Of a stretch of 18,834 nt of DNA, positions 1 through 7,840 are shown piece by piece. The position numbers and the translations under genes are program-made. Under the pieces are notes generated by a model. The model saw only the letters and a list, made by a program, of their open reading frames with translations. It did not search any database and was not told the origin of the DNA. The stretch is from the NCBI GenBank assembly GCA_024278285.1, contig JAJRTM010000240.1:1-18834 (forward strand). The letters are read 5' to 3'. Within the stretch, counting starts at the first letter, position 1, and each line of letters begins with the position of its first letter. Source of the DNA: Planctomycetota bacterium. Its GTDB lineage: Bacteria; Planctomycetota; Planctomycetia; Planctomycetales; Planctomycetaceae.

Positions 1-42
1 ATCCTACGGCTCATAGATACTAATCCCAAGTCTATAACGCAA

Positions 43-67
43 CACGGCTCACAGAGCCGTGGCACAC
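43..67. repeat. Short palindromic repeat, copy 1
   Basis: An 8-bp perfect stem (cacggctc / gagccgtg) closes on a three-base loop and is followed by a conserved tail ending gcacac. The same 25-bp unit recurs at 1068-1092 with two differences, so this is a dispersed repeat and not a chance hairpin. Nothing nearby at this end of the window suggests a terminator. Confidence 0.7.
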
Positions 68-120
68 GAAGCCATTGTAATTCTCGCAATAATCTTTCGC
101 TACAAAGAGACCCTGTTTTT

Positions 121-266
121 CCTCGTTCCCAAGCTCCTGCTTGGGAACGCAAGGGGCAGAAGCTCCTGCTTCATGCCGGTACTGAAAATCATCGAAAACA
201 ATTAAAACTCACAGGAAGGAGGACCATCCCAGCCGGTCGTTCCCAAGCTGGAGCTTGGGAACGAGG
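121..266. repeat. Inverted-repeat element with internal hairpins
   Basis: The ends 121-135 and 252-266 are a perfect 15-bp inverted repeat beginning cctcgttcccaagct. Each end also lies in its own hairpin: 124-149 has an 11-bp stem with a four-base loop, and 237-264 has a 13-bp stem with a two-base loop. A smaller hairpin lies at 159-172 (gaagc / gcttc). No reading frame is supported inside. The structure fits a small non-autonomous mobile or REP-like element. The rest of 1-312 holds no gene I can support. Confidence 0.6.
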
Positions 267-312
267 AGAACTTGGCGCTGCCCAGCTAACCTACGATTCA
301 TTACGCGCGATG

Positions 313-729
313 TTATTCGATCACTTCAAATGCGTTGATGAAATGTTTTAATTCCTGCTCGCCTTCAGAGTTACTCCAAACAATCGTGACGACATCGAAC
401 CGGGCGGATCGATCATACAATTTTTTTGCTTTGAGAAATGCTGTTGCGGCTCGGGAGAGTTTTCGTTGTTTTACGTAAGCAACAGTTTCAGCCGGTTCGC
501 CGTACTCGTTTCCGGATCGCGTTCTGACTTCCACAAAAATAATCGTTTGTTTTTCTTCAACGATCAAATCGATTTCACCAAATCGATTACTGACATTTTT
601 CGCCAGGAACTTCATCCCCTGTTTTTTTAGATATTTCAGAGCAAGCCGCTCGCCCTTTTGCCCCAGAGATTCCGGATTCTTTCGACCGAAAATGGGAAAG
701 GAGCAGAACCATCGTTTTAAGGGGTGCAA
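313..729 (-). CDS. yraN: YraN family (UPF0102) endonuclease-like protein
   Basis: This 138-residue protein matches the small UPF0102/YraN family, which has a restriction-endonuclease-like fold and an unsettled biochemical role. Visible landmarks are the N-terminal LGQKGERLALKYL helix (22-34), GEIDLI (51-56) and FVEVRTR (65-71). They supply the acidic D and E of the nuclease-type motif, with arginine where lysine is common. The C-terminal part, ending in RFDVVTIVW, is also typical. The reading frame opens with TTG at 727-729. No convincing ribosome-binding site is visible, and the conserved domain starts only about 20 residues in, so the exact start is uncertain. In many bacteria the gene follows rplS, as here, although a 393-base gap separates them. 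Function beyond the family is not inferred. Confidence 0.88.
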   Translation of the reverse strand: MHPLKRWFCSFPIFGRKNPESLGQKGERLALKYLKKQGMKFLAKNVSNRFGEIDLIVEEKQTIIFVEVRTRSGNEYGEPAETVAYVKQRKLSRAATAFLKAKKLYDRSARFDVVTIVWSNSEGEQELKHFINAFEVIE

Positions 730-1122
730 AAAATCAATCGTTCATTCCCCGAATAGAGCATTTCATCACTAAAACATCCCAGCACGGCTGGTTCATTCTG
801 ATAGCCGTAACCAAACTGGTATTTTTCTATAATTTGCGAGCCGTTCGCAAACTTTTATCGTTAGTAATACAGCTCTGTGTTCCGTGATACATTGGAGGAG
901 AAAACATCTCGCGTAACAATATTGGATACGGTCAAGGGTGATACAGTTGTCGAAGGTGATTTTTCAGCCTTGAGCAAAGCAGGCCCGGTTGCGCAGTCGC
1001 CTCCGGCTTGCCGTTAAACAAACCATAATAACCGGGAGAGTAACCAAAAAAGTCAGTACTCAAACCGCACGGCTCATAGAGCCGTGACACACATTCCCAT
1101 GCCTGCGCGGCGTGGCACCAGA
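730..1122. other. Gene-free gap between rplS and yraN
   Basis: No open frame with recognisable protein content lies here on either strand. The stretch contains one copy of the short palindromic repeat (1068-1092). A 15-base match near 788-802 is shared with 5363-5377. In many genomes rnhB (ribonuclease HII) sits between rplS and yraN, and it is not present here. The gap may be a decayed remnant filled by repeats, but I cannot show that from the sequence. Confidence 0.5.
1068..1092. repeat. Short palindromic repeat, copy 2
   Basis: This is the second copy of the unit at 43-67: the same 8-bp stem with loop ata, and a tail ending acacac. It lies about 30 bases past the rplS stop in the direction of rplS transcription. 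On the minus strand a T-rich run (acttttttgg) follows some 20 bases further on. It could act as a weak transcription terminator for the rpsP-trmD-rplS unit, but its repetition argues first for a dispersed element. Confidence 0.55.
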
Positions 1123-1515
1123 TTACTTCTTTTTGCCAGCCTTAACAACTTCGCTCGTCTTGGCTCTGCGTTCCGCCAATCTGGTTGCCTTACCGATACG
1201 GTCACGAAGATAATACAGTTTTGCCCGTCGGACTCGACCGTGACGCTTGATGATAATTTTGGCAATTTTGGGAGAATGAACCGGGAACTTTCGTTCAACA
1301 CCTTCACCGGCGACAATACGTCGTACGGTAAAGCTTTCGCGGGTTCCACCACCGCGGGAAGCGATGATCACGCCTGCAAAAACTTGAATACGTTCTTTAT
1401 CACCTTCAAGAATCCGGGTGTGGACCTCAACGGTGTCGCCAATTTCGTACTTCAGCGGCTCTTCTCGCAAGCTTGATTTTTCTGCGATACTCAGCAATTC
1501 CTGTCGACTTTTCAT
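1123..1515 (-). CDS. rplS: 50S ribosomal protein L19
   Basis: The 130-residue product is ribosomal protein L19, which lies at the interface of the two ribosomal subunits. The family shows clearly: the N-terminal helix MKSRQELL, the [29 protein letters not shown] core (about 23-50), [20 protein letters not shown], and the near-invariant tail [18 protein letters not shown] (98-115). A short lysine-rich C-terminus follows. I chose the ATG at 1513-1515, with the GTG directly upstream (1516-1518) as the alternative; they differ by one residue. It lies 54 bases downstream of trmD on the same strand and is very probably cotranscribed with it, as is usual for this gene pair. Confidence 0.97.
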   Translation of the reverse strand: MKSRQELLSIAEKSSLREEPLKYEIGDTVEVHTRILEGDKERIQVFAGVIIASRGGGTRESFTVRRIVAGEGVERKFPVHSPKIAKIIIKRHGRVRRAKLYYLRDRIGKATRLAERRAKTSEVVKAGKKK

Positions 1516-1569
1516 CACTCTCGGTCCTGTTCAATTCAAATATCTCGGCTTCGGTCTACACCGCAGACC

Positions 1570-2259
1570 CTACTTATTTTTATCCAGCAGATCGTCCCGT
1601 CGTTCACGGGTTCTCTGCAAGCTCATTTCTTTTCGCCACTGGGCAATTTTTTGATGATCGCCACTGAGCAGCACTTCTGGAACAGACATTCCTCGAAAAT
1701 TTCGAGGCCGCGTATATTGCGGATATTCCAACATTCCCTCTTTTGAAAAAGAATCTTCCAGAGCACTTTGTTTGTGACCAAGTACCCCTGGGATCATTCT
1801 CATTACTGTTTCAATAATAATCATCGCAGGGACTTCGCCGCCGTTGCAGATGAAGTCGCCTACCGAAATTTCCAACGGCTTTAGCCCTGTAGAAATTCTC
1901 TCATCAAATCCTTCGTACCGCCCACACAATAACAACAGTCGGTCAAACTGAGCAAGCTCTGTCACCAGATTTTGATCCAGCTTCCGACCATCAGGTGTCA
2001 GCATAATTAACTGGCCAGGTTGCTGCCCTTCTGATTGCACCTGTTCGACGCAATCAAAAACAGCTTCACACCCAATCAACATTCCGGGGCCACCGCCGTA
2101 AGGGCGATCATCAACAGAGTGATGTTTATCCTTTGCCCACTGTCGAAAGTCCCATAATTCAACTTCCAGCAGTCTGTTTTGAATCGCTTTATTCAACAGT
2201 CCTTCAGAAAGAAAGCCATCGAAAATCGCGGGGAACAATGTCAGGATATCAAACCGCAC
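1570..2259 (-). CDS. trmD: tRNA (guanine-N1-)-methyltransferase TrmD
   Basis: TrmD uses S-adenosylmethionine to methylate N1 of G37 in tRNAs that read certain codons, which prevents +1 frameshifting. The 229-residue product carries the SPOUT trefoil-knot signatures. These are the N-terminal FDILTLFPAIFDGFL, the DDRPYGGGPGM loop (50-60), LLCGRYEGFDERI (110-122) and VGDFICNGGE (133-142), followed by the MRMIPGVLG segment. The C-terminal domain with the PQYTRPRNFRGMSVPEVLLSGDH region is intact. The start is GTG at 2257-2259, with an AGGTG ribosome-binding site about seven bases upstream. It sits 29 bases after rpsP. The rimM gene usually found between rpsP and trmD is absent from the window. Confidence 0.97.
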   Translation of the reverse strand: MRFDILTLFPAIFDGFLSEGLLNKAIQNRLLEVELWDFRQWAKDKHHSVDDRPYGGGPGMLIGCEAVFDCVEQVQSEGQQPGQLIMLTPDGRKLDQNLVTELAQFDRLLLLCGRYEGFDERISTGLKPLEISVGDFICNGGEVPAMIIIETVMRMIPGVLGHKQSALEDSFSKEGMLEYPQYTRPRNFRGMSVPEVLLSGDHQKIAQWRKEMSLQRTRERRDDLLDKNK

Positions 2260-2288
2260 TGTTTCACACCTACAAATATCCCCAAATA

Positions 2289-2657
2289 TTATGCTTCGGA
2301 AGCACTATCAGTTGATTCTGCTGCTTCCTCGCTGGGAGCTTCCGGAGCCGCTTCAACCGGAAGAGGCTTCGGGGCAGCCATGGCTGGTGCATCCTTAGCG
2401 GTTCCCCAGTTATTATCGCGAAATTTGCGAATGAGAATTTCCACTTTTTCGCTCGCCTGGGCTCCGACAGAAACCCAATGATCGATGCGATCCAGCTTCA
2501 AAGTGACTCGTTTCGATTTATCGCGAACCATCGGATCGTACGTACCAACTTCTTCGATCGCTTTGCCATCTCTTGGCTTGCGAGAATCCATAATACAAAT
2601 TCGATAGAACGGGCGATGAGTACGCCCCATTTTTTTCATCCGTATCCGAACAGACAC
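2289..2657 (-). CDS. rpsP: 30S ribosomal protein S16
   Basis: S16 is a small-subunit assembly protein. The first 80 or so residues are typical: SVRIRMKKMGRTHRPFYRI, then DSRKPRDGKAIEEVGTYDP, and the segment with LDRIDHWVSVGAQASEKVEIL. The product is 122 residues against roughly 80-90 in many bacteria. The extra length is a C-terminal low-complexity tail rich in alanine, glutamate, proline and serine (from about residue 90), predicted to be disordered. The start is GTG at 2655-2657, with a GGGAGA ribosome-binding site just upstream. This is the first gene of the rpsP-trmD-rplS unit, so its promoter should lie in 2658-3005. Confidence 0.96.
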   Translation of the reverse strand: MSVRIRMKKMGRTHRPFYRICIMDSRKPRDGKAIEEVGTYDPMVRDKSKRVTLKLDRIDHWVSVGAQASEKVEILIRKFRDNNWGTAKDAPAMAAPKPLPVEAAPEAPSEEAAESTDSASEA

Positions 2658-3005
2658 ACTACTCTCCCAATAGGGTAAAATCTCTCAGTTTATTCAATAT
2701 GTATAGACTCAATTGAGTTCATACTCATTATCTCACGATTGATGAAAATAGTGGTTTCTTCATCTTCTTGCTATAAAAACAGCCTGAGAAGACAGAACTT
2801 CCTCATCATCCTCAATGTGAAAGAGGCGATTCTATCACACTCGGTGAAGAATAAAAGCCTACATCAACAAATAATGCGTTCATCATCACGATTACATCTG
2901 CAAGGAAGACCAGTTACATCAGCAGAAACGCATGTGAGGCGAGGTTTGGAGAAATATATCGGAAAAATCTCCCCTCAAATAAAGAAACAACCGTGCTGGT
3001 CTTAT
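2658..3005. other. Gene-free upstream region of the rpsP unit
   Basis: This stretch lies between the LarA-like gene and rpsP, both on the minus strand, and should hold the rpsP promoter. A perfect 12-base palindrome (actcaattgagt) at 2707-2718, about 50 bases upstream of the rpsP start, could be an operator. The surrounding DNA is AT-rich, but I cannot place convincing -35 and -10 boxes. No structured RNA is recognised. The open frame on the plus strand here shows no protein family and runs into the LarA-like gene, so I do not call it. Confidence 0.4.
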
Positions 3006-4241
3006 TTACTCGTTTTCCACATATACAAAAGAACCGCCGTTGAGCAGGGCGTAGGAGTCTCCGCCCTGGATTGCGTTTTGCATTTCTTCAGGATTTGCCA
3101 GCGGGATGCAATACAGGTTTTCCAGTAAATCCGGCTCCAACTCGCTTAAAAGATACAACTTGGTCGCTTGAGCCAGGCTGGCAATTGCGTGAAGTGCCAG
3201 CGCTTCGGGAGAGCTCAAACTATTTAACATGCGTATTGCATCGCTGAGGTCATCGCACATTGTTAACGGGTCGATCAATTCACGAGGCAGTTCTTTCAGG
3301 TCCGTCAACAGCATGACGCGTCCATCGGCTTGAACAAGAGACTGGGCAGCCTTGCATGTGCGCGTAATTGCGTGCCAAATGTTACACCCTGGTTCAGCCG
3401 GTAACGAAATGATAACCGTTTCGACTCTCTTTGCATTTTGAATTCGCCAGTTTTGATCAAGAAAATTCACCGCTTCCCGGTAGACGGCATCGTTTGATCC
3501 GCTAATAATGTGCCCCAGTTTCCCGGCTCCCGATGGAATAACTTGAACAGTATATTGTAACCCGAGCAACCAGCCGGCTTCATCAATTGTTTGCCGGGTG
3601 CCTCGCGATGTTTCTGGGGTTAATTCCTGCTGGCTTCCTGCGTGAAACTTCTCCTGTTCTTCCTCCGAAGCAAAAGCGGGGTAAATGATCGAGTAAGTGC
3701 CGTGGTATCCCCATTGTTCATGAAAGCCGAAAGGGCCAAGCGAGATAACGAAATCAGCCTCGCCAATTTCTTCAGGCAGATAAATCCGCTCTCCTTCTGC
3801 GGTCGAAGCAACATACATGCTTCTGCCTTTCATTACCTCTGCATAAGAAATGACGGTCCCTACGGTTTCCGGGGAAAGATTTGCCGGGAGATCCTGTTCG
3901 CTGATCTCACGATTTAATGCCACGCGGATCGAATCGCTTTCAATTCCTGCTGAGAGAAGCCGCTGGCGTAAAGCGGCGACAATTTCTGGCCAGCACGGTG
4001 TTTCTGGATCGACGACAATCGAAACCCGATCCCCCGGCACAACTGCCTGGTCAATCCCCGGATATTCAAGTGGCTCGTTAATCGCTGTTTGAATCATCGA
4101 AGTCGGATCAGCAACCGTTTCCGGCCCCAGATGTTGCCAGATGGAGTTTTCGCATTCAATTTCACAATCGAATTTCTGTTCATGACCATAATGCAAAGTA
4201 AATTTGGGCAATTTGTTGTCCTTTAACTGTTTATCTTCCAC
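3006..4241 (-). CDS. LarA/DUF2088-like protein, nickel-pincer racemase fold
   Basis: The 411-residue product resembles the lactate racemase LarA superfamily (DUF2088), whose studied members use a nickel-pincer nucleotide to racemise or epimerise hydroxy acids. Recognisable parts are an N-terminal LHYG strand, the PGDRVSIVVDPETPCWPEIVAAL segment (69-91, like the family's conserved DxTRP region), the RIYLPEEIGEADFVISLG stretch (152-169) and the following FGFHEQWGYHG (171-181). The usual GTHR-type motif, which carries a catalytic histidine, reads VALNRE here (107-112), so that histidine appears lost. No LarB, LarC or LarE cofactor genes are nearby. It could be a divergent enzyme or a non-catalytic homologue. 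The start is GTG at 4239-4241, preceded by a purine-rich GGGGCGAAG. It is monocistronic and divergent from the sigma-factor gene. Confidence 0.72.
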   Translation of the reverse strand: MEDKQLKDNKLPKFTLHYGHEQKFDCEIECENSIWQHLGPETVADPTSMIQTAINEPLEYPGIDQAVVPGDRVSIVVDPETPCWPEIVAALRQRLLSAGIESDSIRVALNREISEQDLPANLSPETVGTVISYAEVMKGRSMYVASTAEGERIYLPEEIGEADFVISLGPFGFHEQWGYHGTYSIIYPAFASEEEQEKFHAGSQQELTPETSRGTRQTIDEAGWLLGLQYTVQVIPSGAGKLGHIISGSNDAVYREAVNFLDQNWRIQNAKRVETVIISLPAEPGCNIWHAITRTCKAAQSLVQADGRVMLLTDLKELPRELIDPLTMCDDLSDAIRMLNSLSSPEALALHAIASLAQATKLYLLSELEPDLLENLYCIPLANPEEMQNAIQGGDSYALLNGGSFVYVENE

Positions 4242-4423
4242 TTCGCCCCAACAAATAAATTGATGAACGAGAGTTGTCTGTTTTTCTGCAAGAAGCTGTC
4301 AATCAATCGCAATTGTACCGAATATGTGCCACACTGTCCGTATTCTGATCGAAAGAGATTCAAAACTCGATCTAAACTTATATCTATCAAATTTCTCGAT
4401 ATCCAAATTCACTCAACGGTTTC

Positions 4424-5014
4424 ATGTACGACGAAAACGATCAGTTAATGATTCGCCTGCAAGGGGGCGATGCGTCCGCCTTTGATGAAATCGTTGCGCA
4501 ACATCAACAGCCGTTGACCGGCTTTTTTCTGCGAAACACCAGAGACTGGCAACTGGCAGAAGATTTATCGCAGGAAACATTGCTGCGAATATACAATCAG
4601 TCTTGGAATTTTCTACCCGTAGGGCGGTTCAAACCGTGGATGTATCGAATTGCCCGAAATTTGTTGATCGACAACGTTCGCAAACGCTCTCACGATGCAC
4701 TCATTCGTGCTTACCAGGCTCGCAGCGAAGAGAATGACCCTGGACTTTCGCGAATCGCAGGTCAGTTTTTGCCACCTGAGCATGGAATCAATCAGCGGGA
4801 ATTTTCCGGGCTGGTCGATCAATTACTCGAAGAGATCCCAGATGAACAGCGTCAAACTTTTGTGCTGCATCATTATGTGGGGCTGGGCTTGGCTGAAGTG
4901 GCAGAGATTCTCGATTCAAATGTTGCAACGACCAAAAGCCGCTTACGACTCGCTCGAGAAAAACTCCAGGATAAACTCCGCCCCTTGGGAATTACCGCTG
5001 TTAAAGAAGAGTGA
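4424..5014 (+). CDS. ECF-type RNA polymerase sigma factor
   Basis: The 196-residue product has the two-domain layout of extracytoplasmic-function sigma factors. Region 2 spans about 9-85, with GGDASAFDEIV, DWQLAEDLSQETLLRIY and WMYRIARNLLIDNVRKR, which bind core polymerase and the -10 element. Region 4 spans about 125-186, with LVDQLLEEIPDEQRQTFVLHHY and the helix-turn-helix GLAEVAEILDSNVATTKSRLRLAREKL, which contacts the -35 element. The ATG at 4424 has only a weak ribosome-binding site. No anti-sigma factor, zinc-finger protein or kinase follows. The next 645 bases are repeats, so what controls it cannot be read here. A 182-base divergent intergenic region separates it from the LarA-like gene and should hold both promoters. 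Confidence 0.92.
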   Translation: MYDENDQLMIRLQGGDASAFDEIVAQHQQPLTGFFLRNTRDWQLAEDLSQETLLRIYNQSWNFLPVGRFKPWMYRIARNLLIDNVRKRSHDALIRAYQARSEENDPGLSRIAGQFLPPEHGINQREFSGLVDQLLEEIPDEQRQTFVLHHYVGLGLAEVAEILDSNVATTKSRLRLAREKLQDKLRPLGITAVKEE

Positions 5015-5164
5015 AAACAGAAGGTATCATTGCGGTGCACATTGGGGTTTGTGATGTCATACAATTTGCAGCACGCATCCCGGCGCGAAATTTTGCAGGC
5101 ATCTTGCAAGAGAGTATTTTTGTTGAAGTGACTGGAAAAACAGGGGCAAAGCCCCGGATGTTTG

Positions 5165-5333
5165 CCTAGCCCAGCCCAACGGGCTGGGTTCTGACAACCC
5201 CAAAAACGTAGGGCCAAAGGCTCGGTCATTTGCTCCAATGGGTAGACTTTTTTCAATATTTTACAAATGGCCGGACCGTTGGTCCTCACCGCCATATCAT
5301 ACTTGTCAACCCAGCCCGTTGGGCTGGGCTAGG
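5165..5333. repeat. Pair of inverted palindromic repeat units
   Basis: Segments 5165-5190 and 5308-5333 are perfect 26-bp inverted copies, and each contains an internal hairpin (cagccc / gggctg). The similarity continues outwards in both directions: an aattta or gtttg motif, then a smaller hairpin (gggccaaaggccc type near 5342-5356, or ggggcaaagcccc near 5142-5154). A third, partial copy of the gggccaaaggc unit lies near 5210-5230. The whole block, about 5140-5360, looks like repeated insertion of one palindromic unit in both orientations. Confidence 0.65.
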
Positions 5334-5559
5334 TAAATTGCTGGGCCTTTGGCCCGGAACAACTGGTTCATTCTGATCGCCAGAACTAAAATCAAGAACG
5401 AAGCAAACACTTCTTTCGCAGAGCCGCGCAAACCCCAGTGTGCACCCGCATCATATTGCGGCATGATGTTTTGCTCTTGCCTCTTGTGGAGGCGAAGTTT
5501 GAGGCGGCTATTGAAGATATCATTCGGATAAAGTACAAACAGTTTGTGCTACCAATGTT

Positions 5560-5589
5560 GTAACTGTTCAGCGATGGGGGCTGGGGACA
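5560..5589. repeat. Solo end of the 9895-10024 element family
   Basis: The 30 bases starting gtaactgttcagcgatg and ending ggggaca match the end sequences of the inverted-repeat element at 9895-10024. No partner in inverted orientation lies nearby, so this is a solo or truncated copy. It ends about 70 bases before the aldehyde dehydrogenase start codon. Confidence 0.55.
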
Positions 5590-5660
5590 GATTATTTCAA
5601 AACGAGAATATAACACCAATATCGATATCTCTTTTTATGAAACCTGAGTGAAACAAATTC

Positions 5661-7178
5661 ATGGCGACTGCAAAAATTCTTATTAACGGTCAGTGGACCG
5701 ACTCTCAATCTACAGAAACTTTTCAGGCGGTTAATCCTGCGACCGGAGAAACTCTCGAAACAAAGTATCCGCTCAGTAACTGGGCTGATCTTGATGCCGC
5801 GTTGAATGCTGCTCAAGCAGCTGATGAAATTGTGCGAGACTGGCCGGGCGAACGGTTTGCTGCTTTTCTGGAAGCGTATGCCAATCGCATCGAAGAAAAC
5901 GCCGATGAGATCGCAGCGACGGCTCATGTGGAAACGGCGCTCCCGTTAACGCCTCGTTTGCGAGACGGCGAACTGCCACGAACAACCGGGCAACTTCGGC
6001 AAGCGGCTCAATCAGCACGCAATGGCGAATGGGCGTTACCGGTTATTGATGACGAAAACAATATCCGTTCGGTACACCGTTCTTTGGGCCCGGTGATTGT
6101 TTTTGGACCGAACAATTTTCCGCTCGCTTTCAATGGAATTTCCGGGGGAGATTTCGCGGCTGCGATTGCGGCTGGGAATCCGGTCATCGCCAAGGGGCAT
6201 CCTTCACATCCAGAAACAACCCGTCTGCTGGCAGAAGCGGCGCTCCAGGCAGCGAAAGAAACCGATTTCCCGCCCGGCTTTGTGCAGCTTATTTATCGGA
6301 TGCCTCCCGAGGACGGTATCAAAATGATCAAAGACCCGCGTATCGCTGCGGTTGGTTATACCGGCGCGCTTGGAGCAGGGCTGAAGGTAAAAGCGGCTGC
6401 GGATGAAGCGGGCAAGCCGGCTTATCTGGAATTGTCGAGTATCAATCCTGTCTTTGTGTTGCCGGGCTATCTGGAACAAAAAGGAGACGATCTCCTCGAT
6501 GAATTCACAGGAAGCTGCTTAATGGGATCGGGACAGTTCTGTACGAATCCTGGTTTGGTGATACTTCCTCCCGGAGAAGGTGTTTCCAGTTGGATCGAAA
6601 AACTTCAGGGGAAGTTTGCAGCTTCCTCTTGCGGGGCGTTACTCTCTGAAGGAGTTCGCGATAATTTTCTGGCGAGTGTTAAATTCTTAATCGATCACGG
6701 GGCAAAACTTCTCGCCGGGGGAGAGGCTCAAGCAGGCGATGGCTTTGCAGTTCATAGCACATTGCTCACCTGCACCGCAGAGCAGTTTTTGGAATCGCCC
6801 GAAACTTTTCAACGCGAAGCCTTCGGAAATGGTTCGCTGCTTGTGACGACCAGCGATGTCAATCAGATGACAGAAATTGCTCGAGTTTTGGAAGGACAAT
6901 TGACCGGCACGGTTTATCTAGCTGAAAATGATGAAGACGAAGTTATTTATTCAACGTTGGAGCCAGTTTTGCGTCGAAAAGTCGGCCGGCTGTTGAATAA
7001 TAAAATGCCGACCGGCGTGGCTGTCTCCCCTGCAATGAATCACGGCGGGCCTTATCCTGCGACCGGGCATCCCGGTTTCACTTCTGTGGGAATTCCTGCT
7101 TCTATCCGGCGATTTTCCATGTTACAATGTTACGATAACATCCCGCAGCAACGACTCCCCGCAGCATTGAAATCGTAA
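5661..7178 (+). CDS. Aldehyde dehydrogenase, alpha-ketoglutarate-semialdehyde type
   Basis: This 505-residue NAD(P)-dependent aldehyde dehydrogenase resembles the 2,5-dioxovalerate (alpha-ketoglutaric semialdehyde) dehydrogenase subgroup. Those enzymes oxidise the last intermediate of non-phosphorylating pentose, sugar-acid and hydroxyproline breakdown to 2-oxoglutarate. The N-terminal KILINGQWTDS is typical. FGPNNFPLAF carries the oxyanion-stabilising asparagine (N152), VIAKGHPSHPET holds the cofactor-binding lysine (K178), ELSSINPVF has the general base E257, and GQFCTNPG has the nucleophile C294. EAFGNGSLLV and the C-terminal PTGVAVSPAMNHGGPYPAT complete the family pattern. All catalytic residues are present and the length is normal. 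No sugar-acid dehydratase or transporter is adjacent, so its pathway is inferred from similarity only. It is not ProA, despite lying near proB. Confidence 0.9.
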   Translation: MATAKILINGQWTDSQSTETFQAVNPATGETLETKYPLSNWADLDAALNAAQAADEIVRDWPGERFAAFLEAYANRIEENADEIAATAHVETALPLTPRLRDGELPRTTGQLRQAAQSARNGEWALPVIDDENNIRSVHRSLGPVIVFGPNNFPLAFNGISGGDFAAAIAAGNPVIAKGHPSHPETTRLLAEAALQAAKETDFPPGFVQLIYRMPPEDGIKMIKDPRIAAVGYTGALGAGLKVKAAADEAGKPAYLELSSINPVFVLPGYLEQKGDDLLDEFTGSCLMGSGQFCTNPGLVILPPGEGVSSWIEKLQGKFAASSCGALLSEGVRDNFLASVKFLIDHGAKLLAGGEAQAGDGFAVHSTLLTCTAEQFLESPETFQREAFGNGSLLVTTSDVNQMTEIARVLEGQLTGTVYLAENDEDEVIYSTLEPVLRRKVGRLLNNKMPTGVAVSPAMNHGGPYPATGHPGFTSVGIPASIRRFSMLQCYDNIPQQRLPAALKS

Positions 7179-7269
7179 AGGCGAGCCTCATAGTTAATTA
7201 TGTCGTTTCAAGTGACTTTGTCAGAGAATACGTAATTATCAGGGGTTTTGGGTCTGACCGCTATTATTT

Positions 7270-7755
<486 letters not shown>

Positions 7756-7840
7756 GTTTATTGAAAAATTTGGGTAACGACAAAGCTGTTGTCCCTTGTT
7801 GGGATGGCTATCACATTTCGACTACCAAAAGGTATCTATC

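Larger units (their letters stand above)
5015..5660. other. Repeat-filled gap after the sigma factor
   Basis: Besides the inverted units at 5165-5333, this stretch holds a 30-bp sequence at 5560-5589 that closely matches both ends of the element at 9895-10024. A frame running to a stop near 5562 reads VEAKFEAAIEDIIRIKYK, which looks like a coding fragment, but it has no plausible start or family. I therefore regard it at most as a gene relic. Confidence 0.5.

Noticed and set aside
121..266. CRISPR array
   Set aside because: The repeats are inverted, not regularly spaced direct repeats with unique spacers, and no cas gene is present.
788..802. 15-base match to 5363-5377 as a further repeat family
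   Set aside because: The exact match is short, with only partial similarity beyond it, so two copies are not enough to define an element.
5400..5562. Small protein gene ending in a helical segment after the sigma factor
   Set aside because: No start codon or ribosome-binding site fits the frame and no family is recognisable. It is kept only as a possible relic.
5661..7178. ProA (glutamyl phosphate reductase) as partner of proB
   Set aside because: The protein has the EL...GQFCTNPG pattern and length of an aldehyde dehydrogenase of the alpha-ketoglutarate-semialdehyde type, not of ProA.
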